The notes: generated from the sequence alone by a model not told the origin. Positions 9,264 through 17,544 are shown, counted from the stretch's first letter. The stretch is 64,000 nucleotides of DNA from Roseobacter fucihabitans (GCF_014337925.2 NZ_CP143423.1:1766501-1830500); one strand, 5' to 3'. A program made the numbers and translations.

Positions 9264-10412
9264 ATGAAGATGAGATCACTGGTTTTGGCTGCGGCATTGG
9301 CGGCATTGGCAAGCGCGGGTTTCGCGGATGGGCATGGCGGCAAGGTGAAGGTCGGCATGATCACGACCTTGTCGGGCGGCGGTGCGGGCCTTGGCATTGA
9401 TGTGCGCGACGGCTTCATGCTGGCCACGAAGATGGCCGGAAATGACAATCTGGAGGTGGTGATTGAGGACGATCAGCGCAAACCCGAGATCGCCGTGCAG
9501 CTGGCCGATAAGATGATCCAATCCGAGAAGGTCGATGTGATGACCGGCATCATCTGGTCCAATCTGGCGATGGCCGTGGTGCCAGCCGCCACCGCGCAGG
9601 GTAAATTTTACCTCTCGCCCAATGCCGGACCGTCGGCGCTGGCGGGCAAGGGGTGCCATCCACTGTATTTCAACGTCGCCTGGCAGAATGACAATCTGCA
9701 TGAGGCCGCCGGGGCCTATGCGCGCGAGATCGGATACAGCAATTCCTTCATTCTCGCGCCGAATTATCCTGCCGGACAGGACGCGCTCACCGGGTATAAA
9801 CGCACTTATGGCGGGGCGTTGGCCGGTGAGATCTACACCAAGCTGGGCCAGACCGATTACGCCGCCGAAATCGCGCAAATCCGGGCCTCCGGGGCCGATA
9901 GCGTGTTTTTCTTTCTGCCCGGCGGCATGGGGATTTCATTCCTGAAACAATACGCAGGCTCGGGCGTGGATTTGCCGGTGGTCGGTCCCGCGTTTAGTTT
10001 TGATCAGGGGATTTTGCAGGCCGTGGGCGACGCGGCTCTGGGCATCAAGAACACCAGCCAGTGGAACAAGGACATCGATAATGCCGCCAATAAGGCCTTT
10101 GTCGAAGGGTTCCAGGCGGAATACGGGCGTCTGCCCTCGCTTTATGCAAGCCAGGGCTATGACACGGCGAACCTGCTGCTGAGCGCCATGGCCAAGGCCG
10201 ATGTTGCGGATGCCGATGCCTTCCGCGCGGCACTGGCGGAGGCGGATTTCGAATCGGTACGCGGGGATTTCAAATTCGGTCCCAACCAGCACCCGATCCA
10301 GGATTATTACGTGCGCGAAGTGATCAAGGATGGCGATGTCTTCACCAATAAGATCATCGCCACCAGCCTGACCGATCACGGTGACGCCTATGCGGGCGAA
10401 TGTTCGTATTGA
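9264..10412 (+). CDS. Liv-type ABC transporter substrate-binding protein (first cluster)
   Basis: Periplasmic binding protein of the branched-chain amino acid / aromatic compound family (type I fold), 382 residues. Signal peptide MKMRSLVLAAALAALASAGFADG; mature start 'KVKVGMITTLSGGGAGLGIDVRDGFMLA'. 'FILAPNYPAGQDALTGYKR' and 'SLYASQGYDTANLLLSAM' are typical of this family. Its place directly after kynU suggests import of tryptophan, kynurenine, anthranilate or a related aromatic acid, but this is inferred only from context. A GGGAGATACGAG stretch precedes ATG 9264. A stem-loop follows the stop. Confidence 0.9.
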   Translation: MKMRSLVLAAALAALASAGFADGHGGKVKVGMITTLSGGGAGLGIDVRDGFMLATKMAGNDNLEVVIEDDQRKPEIAVQLADKMIQSEKVDVMTGIIWSNLAMAVVPAATAQGKFYLSPNAGPSALAGKGCHPLYFNVAWQNDNLHEAAGAYAREIGYSNSFILAPNYPAGQDALTGYKRTYGGALAGEIYTKLGQTDYAAEIAQIRASGADSVFFFLPGGMGISFLKQYAGSGVDLPVVGPAFSFDQGILQAVGDAALGIKNTSQWNKDIDNAANKAFVEGFQAEYGRLPSLYASQGYDTANLLLSAMAKADVADADAFRAALAEADFESVRGDFKFGPNQHPIQDYYVREVIKDGDVFTNKIIATSLTDHGDAYAGECSY

Positions 10413-10419
10413 TCTGAGC

Positions 10420-10441
10420 GCTGCCCCTTTTCCGGGGCAGC
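10420..10441 (+). promoter_or_regulatory. Intercistronic stem-loop after the binding-protein gene
   Basis: GCTGCCCC (10420-10427) and GGGGCAGC (10434-10441) form a perfect eight-base stem with a six-base loop, starting seven bases after the binding-protein stop. No T-run follows, so a stabilising or partial-terminating role is more likely than full termination. Confidence 0.7.
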
Positions 10442-10486
10442 ATCCCTTCCGACACGAACGCGCCGGGGTGCGCGCGCGGAGCTTTC

Positions 10487-11404
10487 ATGTCCACCATCCT
10501 GCTCATCGAACAGATCCTGAACGGCTTGCAGTTCGGCGTCATGCTGTTCCTCATGGCCGCTGGGTTGACGCTTATTTTTGGCGTCATGGGGCTGATCAAC
10601 CTCGCGCATGGTTCGCTCTATATGGTCGGGGCCTTTGCTGCTGCTGCGGTGGCGGGGGTGACGGGGTCTTTTGTGTTGGCCTTGATCGCCAGTCTGGTCG
10701 CGGCGGCGGCAGCGGGGGCGCTGGTGGAACTGCTGGTGATCCGGCGGCTTTACGCGCGCGATCATCTGGATCAGGTGCTGGCGACCTTCGCGCTGATCCT
10801 GATCTTCTCCGAAGGTACGCGCTGGCTGTTCGGTTCCTTCCCGCTGTTTCTGGATATTCCGACGGCTTTTGCGGGGCCGGTGATGCTGCCCGGTGGCATC
10901 CAATATCCCGCCTACCGTTTGCTGATCATCGCCATCGGGCTGTTGATCGCCTTTGGCCTGTTCCAGCTGATCGCGCGCACCCGCATCGGCATTCAAATCC
11001 GTGCCGGGGAAAGTGACCGGGAAATGATTGCAGCGCTTGGCGTGGATATCTCCAAACTCTACACCATCGTCTTTGCGCTTGGCGCGGGGCTGGCCGGGCT
11101 GGCGGGCGCGCTGGTGGGTGCGATCCAATCGGTGCAGGTCGGCATGGGTGAACCGGTGCTGATCCTCGCCTTCGTGGTGATCGTGATCGGCGGCATCGGC
11201 TCGATCAAGGGCGCGCTGGTGGGCGCGTTGCTGGTGGGGCTGACGGATACGCTCGGAGGGGTGTTATTGCCCGAACTCTTTGGCACTTTCATGGAGGCGT
11301 CGGCGGCCACGGCGGTCGGTTCCTCATTGGCGTCCATGTCGATTTACATCCTGATGGCGGGGGTGTTGCTGTTCAAACCCACCGGCCTCTATGGGCGTGC
11401 CTGA
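10487..11404 (+). CDS. Liv-type ABC transporter permease (LivH family)
   Basis: Inner-membrane permease, 305 residues, about eight hydrophobic segments. The family's N-terminal pattern 'LNGLQFGVMLFLMAAGLTLIFGVMGLINLAHGSLYM' is complete, and the loop 'ALGVDISKLYTIVFALGAGLAGLAGAL' that faces the ATPase is present. GGAG lies upstream of ATG 10487. Its end overlaps the LivM-type gene. It works with the binding protein at 9264 and the ATPases at 12382 and 13134. Confidence 0.93.
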   Translation: MSTILLIEQILNGLQFGVMLFLMAAGLTLIFGVMGLINLAHGSLYMVGAFAAAAVAGVTGSFVLALIASLVAAAAAGALVELLVIRRLYARDHLDQVLATFALILIFSEGTRWLFGSFPLFLDIPTAFAGPVMLPGGIQYPAYRLLIIAIGLLIAFGLFQLIARTRIGIQIRAGESDREMIAALGVDISKLYTIVFALGAGLAGLAGALVGAIQSVQVGMGEPVLILAFVVIVIGGIGSIKGALVGALLVGLTDTLGGVLLPELFGTFMEASAATAVGSSLASMSIYILMAGVLLFKPTGLYGRA

Positions 11405-12389
11405 GATGGGCCGCGCAACCCTCATCAACGCGGCGCTCTTTGCGATGCTGCCGCTGACGGCGCTGATGGCATTGCTCCTGGATGAGCCCTTCATCATCAC
11501 GCTGACCACCAAGGTCGCTATTCTGGCGCTGGCAGGTGTGGGCCTCAACATCGCGCTGGGTCTGGGCGGTTTGGTCAGCCTTGGGCATGCGGCGTTTTTC
11601 GGGATCGGCGGTTATGCGATGGGAATCCTTGCACATCACGCCCAGACCTACACGCCACTGATGGAGGCACCGTTTTTGCTGGAGGGGAGCAATTCAATGC
11701 CCCTGATCTGGCTGGTGGCGGTGATTGCCGGGGCCTTCGCGGCAATGGCCATCGGCGCGCTGTCCTTGCGCACGTCTGGCGTCTATTTCATCATGATTAC
11801 GCTGGCTTTTGGACAGATGCTCTATTATTTTGCGATCAGCTGGCCCGCTTATGGCGGCGAAGACGGGCTGTCGATCTATGTGCGCAATGGTTTTCCGGGG
11901 CTTAACACGCTGGTTCCGATCCAGTTTTTCGCGATCTGCTTTGCGGTGCTTGCGCTTGTACTCTTTGGTGTGGGGCGGCTGGCCGCATCGCCCTTCGGGC
12001 TGGCGCTGGCGGGGGCGCGGCAAAACCCCGAACGGGTGCAGACCGTCGGCCTGTCACCCTATCGGCTGCGCCTCCTGGCCTTTGTGATTTCCGGCGCGAT
12101 CACGGCGCTGGCGGGCGCGCTCTTTGCCGATCTCAACCGCTTTGTCAGCCCCACAATGCTCAGCTGGCATATGTCGGGTGAGATCATGATCTTTGTGATC
12201 CTGGGCGGCGTGGGGCGTCTGTTCGGCCCGGTGGCGGGGGCGGCGCTGTTCATCTTGCTGGAACATGTCTTGGGCGGATTGTCCGATTATTGGCACGTCT
12301 ATCTGGGCATTTTGCTGCTGCTGGTTGTACTCTTTGCGCGCGGCGGTCTGATCGGCACATTGGCGGGCCGGGAGGTCGCGCATGACTGA
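11391..12389 (+). CDS. Liv-type ABC transporter permease (LivM family)
   Basis: Second inner-membrane permease, up to 332 residues, with the LivM pattern 'KVAILALAGVGLNIALGLGGLVSLGHAAFFGIGGYAMGIL' and the loop 'QTVGLSPYRLRLLAFVISGAITALAGALFA'. The start is uncertain: ATG 11391 overlaps the upstream permease by 14 bases, while ATG 11406 begins just after that gene's stop and would give MGRATLINAALF; neither has a strong ribosome-binding site. The end overlaps the LivG-type ATPase start by eight bases. Confidence 0.92.
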   Translation: MGVPEMGRATLINAALFAMLPLTALMALLLDEPFIITLTTKVAILALAGVGLNIALGLGGLVSLGHAAFFGIGGYAMGILAHHAQTYTPLMEAPFLLEGSNSMPLIWLVAVIAGAFAAMAIGALSLRTSGVYFIMITLAFGQMLYYFAISWPAYGGEDGLSIYVRNGFPGLNTLVPIQFFAICFAVLALVLFGVGRLAASPFGLALAGARQNPERVQTVGLSPYRLRLLAFVISGAITALAGALFADLNRFVSPTMLSWHMSGEIMIFVILGGVGRLFGPVAGAALFILLEHVLGGLSDYWHVYLGILLLLVVLFARGGLIGTLAGREVAHD

Positions 12390-13137
12390 GACTTTGTTGG
12401 ATATCAAGGGGCTGCGCAAGAGCTTCGGGGCGCTGGTGGCGACGGATGATGTGTCGCTGACGCTGAACCCGGGGGAAATCCACGCGCTGATCGGACCCAA
12501 TGGGGCGGGTAAATCGACGCTGATCAAACAGGTCGCGGGCGGGCTGGCACCGGATGCGGGGCAGGTGTGGTTTGCCGGGCGTGACGTCACGGGTTTCAAC
12601 ACTGCGGCAAGGGCGCGCGCCGGGCTGGGGCGCACGTTTCAGATCTCCTCGCTCGCCATGGAATACACGGTTTTGCAAAACGCGGTGCTGGGGGCTTTGG
12701 GTGCGCGCGGCACGGTGTGGCGGTTTTTCAGGCCGGTGATGCAGGACGCGGAATTGCGCGGCGTGGCGGAGGCGGCGCTTGAACGCGTCGGGCTGATGGA
12801 TCACCGCGACAAGCGCACGGCCGAGCTCAGCCACGGACAGCGTCGCTTGCTGGAGGTCGCCGTGGCGCTGACCCTGAAGCCGCGGGTATTTTTGATGGAT
12901 GAACCGATGGCAGGCCTGGGCGCGGGGGGCTCCAAACGGCTCACTGGCTTTCTGGATGGGTTGCGCTCTGAGGCCCCGATCCTGCTGGTGGAACACGATA
13001 TGGATGCGGTTTTCGCGCTGGCGGATCGCATTTCGGTGCTGGTTTACGGCAAGGTCATCGCGACCGGCACGGCGTCAGAGATCAAAGCCAATCGCGATGT
13101 GCGCGAGGCCTATTTGGGGCAGGAGGAGGCGTCATGA
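12382..13137 (+). CDS. Liv-type ABC transporter ATP-binding protein (LivG family)
   Basis: Cytoplasmic ATPase, 251 residues. Walker A 'GPNGAGKST' near residue 37, Q-loop 'GRTFQISSLAMEYTV', signature 'LSHGQRRLLEVAVAL', Walker B 'VFLMDEPMAGLGAGG', switch histidine 'LLVEHDMDAVF', and the LivG-type C-terminal end 'VREAYLGQEE'. It overlaps the LivM-type gene and the LivF-type gene (ATGA), so the five transporter genes are translationally coupled. Confidence 0.94.
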   Translation: MTETLLDIKGLRKSFGALVATDDVSLTLNPGEIHALIGPNGAGKSTLIKQVAGGLAPDAGQVWFAGRDVTGFNTAARARAGLGRTFQISSLAMEYTVLQNAVLGALGARGTVWRFFRPVMQDAELRGVAEAALERVGLMDHRDKRTAELSHGQRRLLEVAVALTLKPRVFLMDEPMAGLGAGGSKRLTGFLDGLRSEAPILLVEHDMDAVFALADRISVLVYGKVIATGTASEIKANRDVREAYLGQEEAS

Positions 13138-13823
13138 GCTTTCTGTCCTTGCAGGGGATCGAGGCGTCCTATGGCCCGACGCAGGCGCTTTTTGGTGTTG
13201 ATCTGAGCCTTGAGGAGGGCGCGGTTTGCGCGCTGATGGGGCGCAACGGGATGGGAAAATCCTCCACGGTGAAGGTCATTTGCCGCCTTTTGAAACATTC
13301 CGTCGGTCAGGTGTATTTTAAGGGGCGCGACATGGCGATGTTGCCGCCGCATAAAGCCGCGCAGGCCGGCATGGGGTTGGTGCCGGAGGGGCGGCGGTGT
13401 TTTCCAAACCTCACGGTTTATGAGAACCTGATTGCGGCGGCGCGCACCGGTCATTGGGATTTCGCGCGGGTCACGGGGCTTTTCCCGCGCCTTGCGGAGC
13501 GGCGGGATCAATCCGCGGCCTCGCTGTCGGGCGGGGAGCAACAGATGCTGGCGATCGGGCGCGCGCTGATGACCAACCCGCGTCTGTTGTTGCTGGATGA
13601 GGCCACCGAAGGGCTGGCCCCGGTGGTGCGGCAGGAAATCTGGGCGGCGCTGCGGATATTGAAATCGGAAACGGGAATGGCCCTGCTGGTGGTGGATAAA
13701 TCGCTGCGCGACTTACGTCAGGTCGCGGATAGCGCCGTCATTCTGGAGCGCGGCGCGACGGTTTGGGCCGGCGCCATAGGCGATGTCACGCCCGCCGTGG
13801 CGGATCAGTATTTGGGCGTGTGA
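13134..13823 (+). CDS. Liv-type ABC transporter ATP-binding protein (LivF family)
   Basis: Second ATPase of the importer, 229 residues, typical LivF length. Walker A 'GRNGMGKSS', signature 'LSGGEQQMLAIGRAL', Walker B 'LLLLDEATEGLAP'. Two positions differ from the usual LivF sequence: the switch region reads 'LLVVDKSLRDL' where LivF proteins usually have 'LLVEQN', and Walker B is DEATEG where DEPxEG is usual. The ATPase half with its partner LivG-type protein should still be active. Start overlaps the upstream stop as ATGA. Confidence 0.92.
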   Translation: MSFLSLQGIEASYGPTQALFGVDLSLEEGAVCALMGRNGMGKSSTVKVICRLLKHSVGQVYFKGRDMAMLPPHKAAQAGMGLVPEGRRCFPNLTVYENLIAAARTGHWDFARVTGLFPRLAERRDQSAASLSGGEQQMLAIGRALMTNPRLLLLDEATEGLAPVVRQEIWAALRILKSETGMALLVVDKSLRDLRQVADSAVILERGATVWAGAIGDVTPAVADQYLGV

Positions 13824-13847
13824 GCGCGCCATCGGAGAGGAAACATT

Positions 13848-14249
13848 ATGACACACCGAATCATCCATCCCGACGGTTGGAAACCTGCCAAGGGCTATGC
13901 CAACGGCATGCTGAGTGAAAACGGCACGCTTTATGTCGGCGGGCAGATCGGCTGGACGGCGGATCAGGTGTTTGAGGCGGATGATTTCATCGGCCAGATG
14001 CGACAGGCCTTGCAGAACATTCGCGCCGTGGTGGAGGCCGCAGGCGGGCAGCCCGAGCATGTCACGCGGTTGACGTGGTATGTGACCGATAAGGCGGAAT
14101 ATCTCGCGCATCAGGGCGAGATTGGGGCGGCCTACCGGGAGGTCATGGGGCGGCATTTTCCGGCGATGACGATGGTTGTGGTTGCGGGCCTGATTGAGGA
14201 TGAGGCCCGCGTCGAGATTGAGGCCACCGCCGAAATTCTCCGCGCTTAG
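13848..14249 (+). CDS. RidA (YjgF/YER057c/UK114) family protein
   Basis: Small trimeric deaminase-fold protein, 133 residues. RidA proteins hydrolyse reactive enamines/imines; some relatives are 2-aminomuconate deaminases. Visible motifs are 'NGMLSENGTLYVGGQIGW', 'GQMRQALQNIRAVVEAAGGQPEHVTRLTWYVTD' and the C-terminal 'EDEARVEIEATAEI' with the conserved catalytic-site glutamate. GAGAGGAAAC precedes ATG 13848. It closes the tryptophan/kynurenine operon, so a role in handling an enamine produced in aminobenzoate breakdown is plausible but unproven. Its stop overlaps the convergent znuB stop by three bases. Confidence 0.9.
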   Translation: MTHRIIHPDGWKPAKGYANGMLSENGTLYVGGQIGWTADQVFEADDFIGQMRQALQNIRAVVEAAGGQPEHVTRLTWYVTDKAEYLAHQGEIGAAYREVMGRHFPAMTMVVVAGLIEDEARVEIEATAEILRA

Positions 14250-15037
14250 CCGCGCACAATCTGAAGCCCCTGTGTCATGGCGAAGAGCGCGGCCGCGGTG
14301 CTGACGATTGTGGGACCTGTGGGCGTGTCAAAGGCGAAAGACAGCCATAGCCCGCCCAAAGCCGAAGTTACGCCAATGACCATGGCCGCCCCTGCCATGG
14401 CTTCGGGACCGCGCACGAGCGGGCGGGCGGCGGCTGCCGGGATGATCAGCAGCGCGGCGATCAGCAGCGCGCCAACGACTTTGATCGCCACGGCCACGGT
14501 GATGGCCAGCGCCAGCGTCAGGATCAGCTGTTCGCGCCTGGGGTCAAGTCCGCTTGCACGCGCCAGATCGGGACTGAGCGTGGCGGAAAGAAGGGCCGAC
14601 CAGCGCCAGGCGACAAGGGAGAAGACCGCCAGCGCCCCGCTCCAGATGACCACCAGATCCGAGACCGACACGGCCAGGATGTCGCCGACAAGATAGCCCA
14701 TCAGATCAAGCCGCACGCCCGGCAGGAAGGAGACCGCAACCAGCCCGATCGCCAGCGTCGCATGGGCCAAAACGCCCAGAAGCGCGTCATTTGTGATGTT
14801 ACGCCCACCAAGCGCGCTGAGCAGAAACGCAACACTCAAAGCGACCACCAGTACCCCGCCAAAGATCGGCAGGTCCAGCGCCAGGGCCAGCGCCACGCCC
14901 AGGATCGCCGCATGCGAGGTCGCATCGCTGAAATAAGCCATGCGTCGCCAAACCACGAAGCACCCCAGAGGGGCTGCGGCCAACGCGACACCAACCCCGG
15001 CAAGGGCGGCGCGCAGCAGGAAATCATCCAGAATCAT
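14246..15037 (-). CDS. znuB: Zinc ABC transporter permease ZnuB
   Basis: Inner-membrane permease of the zinc importer, 263 residues, the usual size, with seven to eight hydrophobic segments. The ABC-3 family pattern is clear: 'GCFVVWRRMAYFSDATSHAAILGVALAL' near residues 25-52 and 'IKVVGALLIAALLIIPAAAARPL' in the second half. Start ATG 15037 overlaps the znuC stop as ATGA. Zinc rather than manganese is supported by the adjacent Zur regulator and the histidine-rich ZnuA. Confidence 0.95.
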   Translation of the reverse strand: MILDDFLLRAALAGVGVALAAAPLGCFVVWRRMAYFSDATSHAAILGVALALALDLPIFGGVLVVALSVAFLLSALGGRNITNDALLGVLAHATLAIGLVAVSFLPGVRLDLMGYLVGDILAVSVSDLVVIWSGALAVFSLVAWRWSALLSATLSPDLARASGLDPRREQLILTLALAITVAVAIKVVGALLIAALLIIPAAAARPLVRGPEAMAGAAMVIGVTSALGGLWLSFAFDTPTGPTIVSTAAALFAMTQGLQIVRG

Positions 15038-15786
15038 TCAGCCGCCCTCTGTGGCGCGTCATGGTCACATTCGGGACCATGCGAATGCGTATGTTCATGA
15101 CGATAAAGCGCGAGCGTGCCTTGCGTTCCGGTGCCGAAAAGCGCGCGGTATTCCGGGGCGCTGGCGACGATTTCGGGCGTGCCTTCGCAGCAGATATGAC
15201 CGTTGAGGCAGAGCACCCGATCCGAGGCGGCCATGACCACGTGCAGATCATGGCTGACCATGAGCACCGCGCAGCCCTTGTCACGCCGCACCGCTTCAAT
15301 CTGGCGGTAGAATTGCGCTGAGCCGGGTTGATCTAGGCCCTGCGTCGGCTCGTCCAGAATGAGCAGATCTGGCTCATTGAGCAGCGCGCGCGCCAGCAGG
15401 ACGCGTTGGAATTGCCCGCCCGACAGATCGGTCATTTGCTGGCGGGCGAGGTCGGGCAGGCCGGCCTCGCTCAGAGCGTGGGTGATTTTCGCCGAGGTCA
15501 TGCGGCGCGGCAGGTTCAGGAAGCGCGCAACGCTCAGGGGCAGGGTGGCATCAATGGCCAGGCTTTGCGGCACATAACCGATTTTCAGGCCTGGCCTACG
15601 GGTCACATGCCCCTGGGCCGGGACAAGCGCGCCGATCATAGCGCGGATCAGGCTGGATTTGCCCGAGCCGTTGGGCCCGACGATGGTGACGATTTCGCCC
15701 GGCGAAATGCCAAAGCTGACGTCGTGCAGGACGGTGCGCCCGTGATAGGCTAAGGCCAGGTCGCGGGCCTCCAGCAGGGCGTTCAC
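15034..15786 (-). CDS. znuC: Zinc ABC transporter ATP-binding protein ZnuC
   Basis: ATPase of the zinc importer, 250 residues. Walker A 'GPNGSGKSSLIRAM', signature 'LSGGQFQRVLLARALL', Walker B 'LLILDEPTQGLD', switch histidine 'LMVSHDLHVVM', and a histidine-rich tail 'YRHEHTHSHGPECDHD' common in ZnuC. The start is GTG at 15786, giving MNALLEARDLALAYHG; it overlaps the zur stop as GTGA. The reading frame stays open upstream, but that part lies inside zur and lacks family similarity. Confidence 0.95.
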   Translation of the reverse strand: MNALLEARDLALAYHGRTVLHDVSFGISPGEIVTIVGPNGSGKSSLIRAMIGALVPAQGHVTRRPGLKIGYVPQSLAIDATLPLSVARFLNLPRRMTSAKITHALSEAGLPDLARQQMTDLSGGQFQRVLLARALLNEPDLLILDEPTQGLDQPGSAQFYRQIEAVRRDKGCAVLMVSHDLHVVMAASDRVLCLNGHICCEGTPEIVASAPEYRALFGTGTQGTLALYRHEHTHSHGPECDHDAPQRAAE

Positions 15787-16265
15787 GGGGCGGGCTCCTG
15801 ACAGGCGGGACAGAGGCCCTGGGCCTCTACCACCGTATGCTCGATGGCGAACCCTGCCGCGCGCGCCGCCTCTCCCAGCCGCCCCGACGCAAGGCCGGTG
15901 TCCGCTTCCGCCACGGCATTGCACGTGCGGCAGATCAGAAAGGCGGGCGTATGGGCGGTGCGGGCCTGCGTGCAGGCGACATAGGCGTTGAGCGCCTCGA
16001 TCTTATGGGCGAGCCCCGCCTTGACCAGAAAATCAAGCGCGCGGTAGGCGACGGGGGGCTGATGCGCGCCGTGCCCGTCCTTTGAGAGTTGTGCCAGCAG
16101 CTCATAAGCCCCCAGCGCGCGGTGTTCACGCAGCAGGATTTGCAGCGCGCGCTGTCGCACAGGAGTGAAATTCAGCCCCTCCTGCGCACAGATTTCATGC
16201 GCCAGCGCCATCATATCGGTCACGCAGGTGTCGTGATCATGGGCGCAAAAACCGAGGGCAGACAT
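15783..16265 (-). CDS. zur: Zinc uptake regulator Zur (Fur family)
   Basis: Zinc-sensing repressor, 160 residues. The winged-helix part includes 'LNFTPVRQRALQILLREHRALGAYELLAQL' and 'PPVAYRALDFLVKAGLAHKIEALNAYVAC'. Two CxxC pairs that bind structural zinc are visible: 'ICRTC' near residue 112 and 'LCPAC' near the C-terminus. It is the first gene of the zur-znuC-znuB transcript and divergent from znuA, with a palindromic Zur box between them. Zur identity over Fur rests on the zinc-importer context and the box. Confidence 0.95.
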   Translation of the reverse strand: MSALGFCAHDHDTCVTDMMALAHEICAQEGLNFTPVRQRALQILLREHRALGAYELLAQLSKDGHGAHQPPVAYRALDFLVKAGLAHKIEALNAYVACTQARTAHTPAFLICRTCNAVAEADTGLASGRLGEAARAAGFAIEHTVVEAQGLCPACQEPAP

Positions 16266-16298
16266 TTATTGCAACTCCGTTCATCTCGGGATTGATGT

Positions 16299-16311
16299 GT
16301 TATAATATAAC
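16299..16311. promoter_or_regulatory. Zur box between zur and znuA
   Basis: GTTATA (16299-16304), one base A, TATAAC (16306-16311): a perfect inverted repeat matching the GTTATA-N-TATAAC type known for Fur-family zinc regulators in alphaproteobacteria. It lies 34 bases before the zur start and 38 bases before the znuA start, so it could repress both directions. A second TATAAC half-site lies at 16330-16335. Confidence 0.8.
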
Positions 16312-16348
16312 TGTTAGCAGATGCGGGATATAACAACAAGGTGATGAT

Positions 16349-17488
16349 ATGCGTGTTTTCAGTCTTCTTCTGGCCGCTACCTGTCTGAGTGGCCCGGTTT
16401 TTGCGCAAACGCCGCGCGTGGCGAGTGACATCGCCCCTGTGCATGGTTTGGTGAGTCGCGTCATGGCGGGGGTTGGTGTGCCCGATCTGATCCTGCCCCC
16501 CGGTGCCTCGCCCCATTCCTATGCCATGCGCCCCTCTGAGGCGCGCGCGTTGGCGCAAGCCGATATGGTGGTCTTGGTCGGGCCTGCGCTGACGCCCTGG
16601 CTGAGCGGATCGCTGGAGGCGCTGGCCCCGGATGCCGTGCGCCTTGAATGGATGCAGAGCGCGACACTCTTGCCATTTCGAGAGGGTGCACTTTTTGACG
16701 GGCATGACCATGCGCATGGGTCTGAGGCAGACGGGCACGAGGATCACGATGCGCATGACGATCACGATGCGCATGAGGATGAACATCACGCCGCAGATGA
16801 GCACCAAACCCACGACGACCACGCCGCAAAACATGAAGACCACGATGCGCACGGGCATGAGGACCACGCCACACAAGGGCATGAAGATCATGACGCAAAA
16901 GACCATGCGGAGCACGCGCCAAAAGGGGATGATGAACACCACGCTGAGGATCATGCCGCGCAGTGGGACCCTCATGTGTGGCTCGATCCGGCGAATGGGT
17001 CGGCTTTTCTGATGCGCATTGCACAGGAACTTGGCGCGCTTGATCCGAAAAACGCAGAAACCTATCTCAGCAATGCGCGCGCGGGGCAGGCGGAGCTTGC
17101 AGCGCTGACAGACCGGATCGCGTCGGAAATGACGGCGGTGCAGGGGCGTCCCTTTGTGGTGTTCCATGACGCCTACCACTATTTCGAGGCCCGCTTTGAT
17201 GTGGAAGCGGTGGCCTCGATCAATCAAGCCGATGACAGTGCTGCAAGTGCGGGGCGCCTGGCAGAGGTGCGCGACGCCGCGCAAACCGCAAACATCGCTT
17301 GCTTTTTCACGGAACCACAAGCCCCCGAAGGCCTCGTCGAAGCGGTGGCCGGAAGAGAGGGCGCGCGGATCGGCATCATCGACCCGATCGGCGCAGAGAT
17401 CGCATTGGGCGCGGATTTCTACCCGGCCCTGATGACGCAGATCGCCACGTCCTTTAGCGAATGCCTGTCGGAGGATGCACAAAAATAA
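16349..17488 (+). CDS. znuA: Zinc ABC transporter substrate-binding protein ZnuA with extended His/Asp loop
   Basis: Periplasmic zinc-binding protein, 379 residues. Signal peptide MRVFSLLLAATCLSGPVFA, then 'VASDIAPVHGLVSRVMAGVGVPDLILPPGASPHSYAMRPSEA' with the first zinc-ligand histidine. The flexible loop at residues about 117-205 is unusually long and holds about 25 histidines interleaved with Asp/Glu. After it come 'DPHVWLDPANG' (second ligand histidine), 'VVFHDAYHYFEARF' (third) and 'IIDPIGAE' (aspartate). The loop is thought to capture or buffer zinc in this family. It is divergently transcribed from zur and followed by a hairpin terminator. Confidence 0.96.
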   Translation: MRVFSLLLAATCLSGPVFAQTPRVASDIAPVHGLVSRVMAGVGVPDLILPPGASPHSYAMRPSEARALAQADMVVLVGPALTPWLSGSLEALAPDAVRLEWMQSATLLPFREGALFDGHDHAHGSEADGHEDHDAHDDHDAHEDEHHAADEHQTHDDHAAKHEDHDAHGHEDHATQGHEDHDAKDHAEHAPKGDDEHHAEDHAAQWDPHVWLDPANGSAFLMRIAQELGALDPKNAETYLSNARAGQAELAALTDRIASEMTAVQGRPFVVFHDAYHYFEARFDVEAVASINQADDSAASAGRLAEVRDAAQTANIACFFTEPQAPEGLVEAVAGREGARIGIIDPIGAEIALGADFYPALMTQIATSFSECLSEDAQK

Positions 17489-17517
17489 GGCCCCGCAGAG
17501 ATGATGCGGAGCCTTTG
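17487..17517 (+). terminator. Hairpin at the end of znuA
   Basis: AAGGC-C-CCGC (17487-17496) pairs with GCGG-A-GCCTT (17506-17515), leaving one mismatch, and is followed by TTT. It overlaps the znuA stop codon and lies between two convergent genes, so it may serve both. Confidence 0.6.
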
Positions 17518-17544
17518 GGCCGTTTCGATTATGTCACCGTCGTG

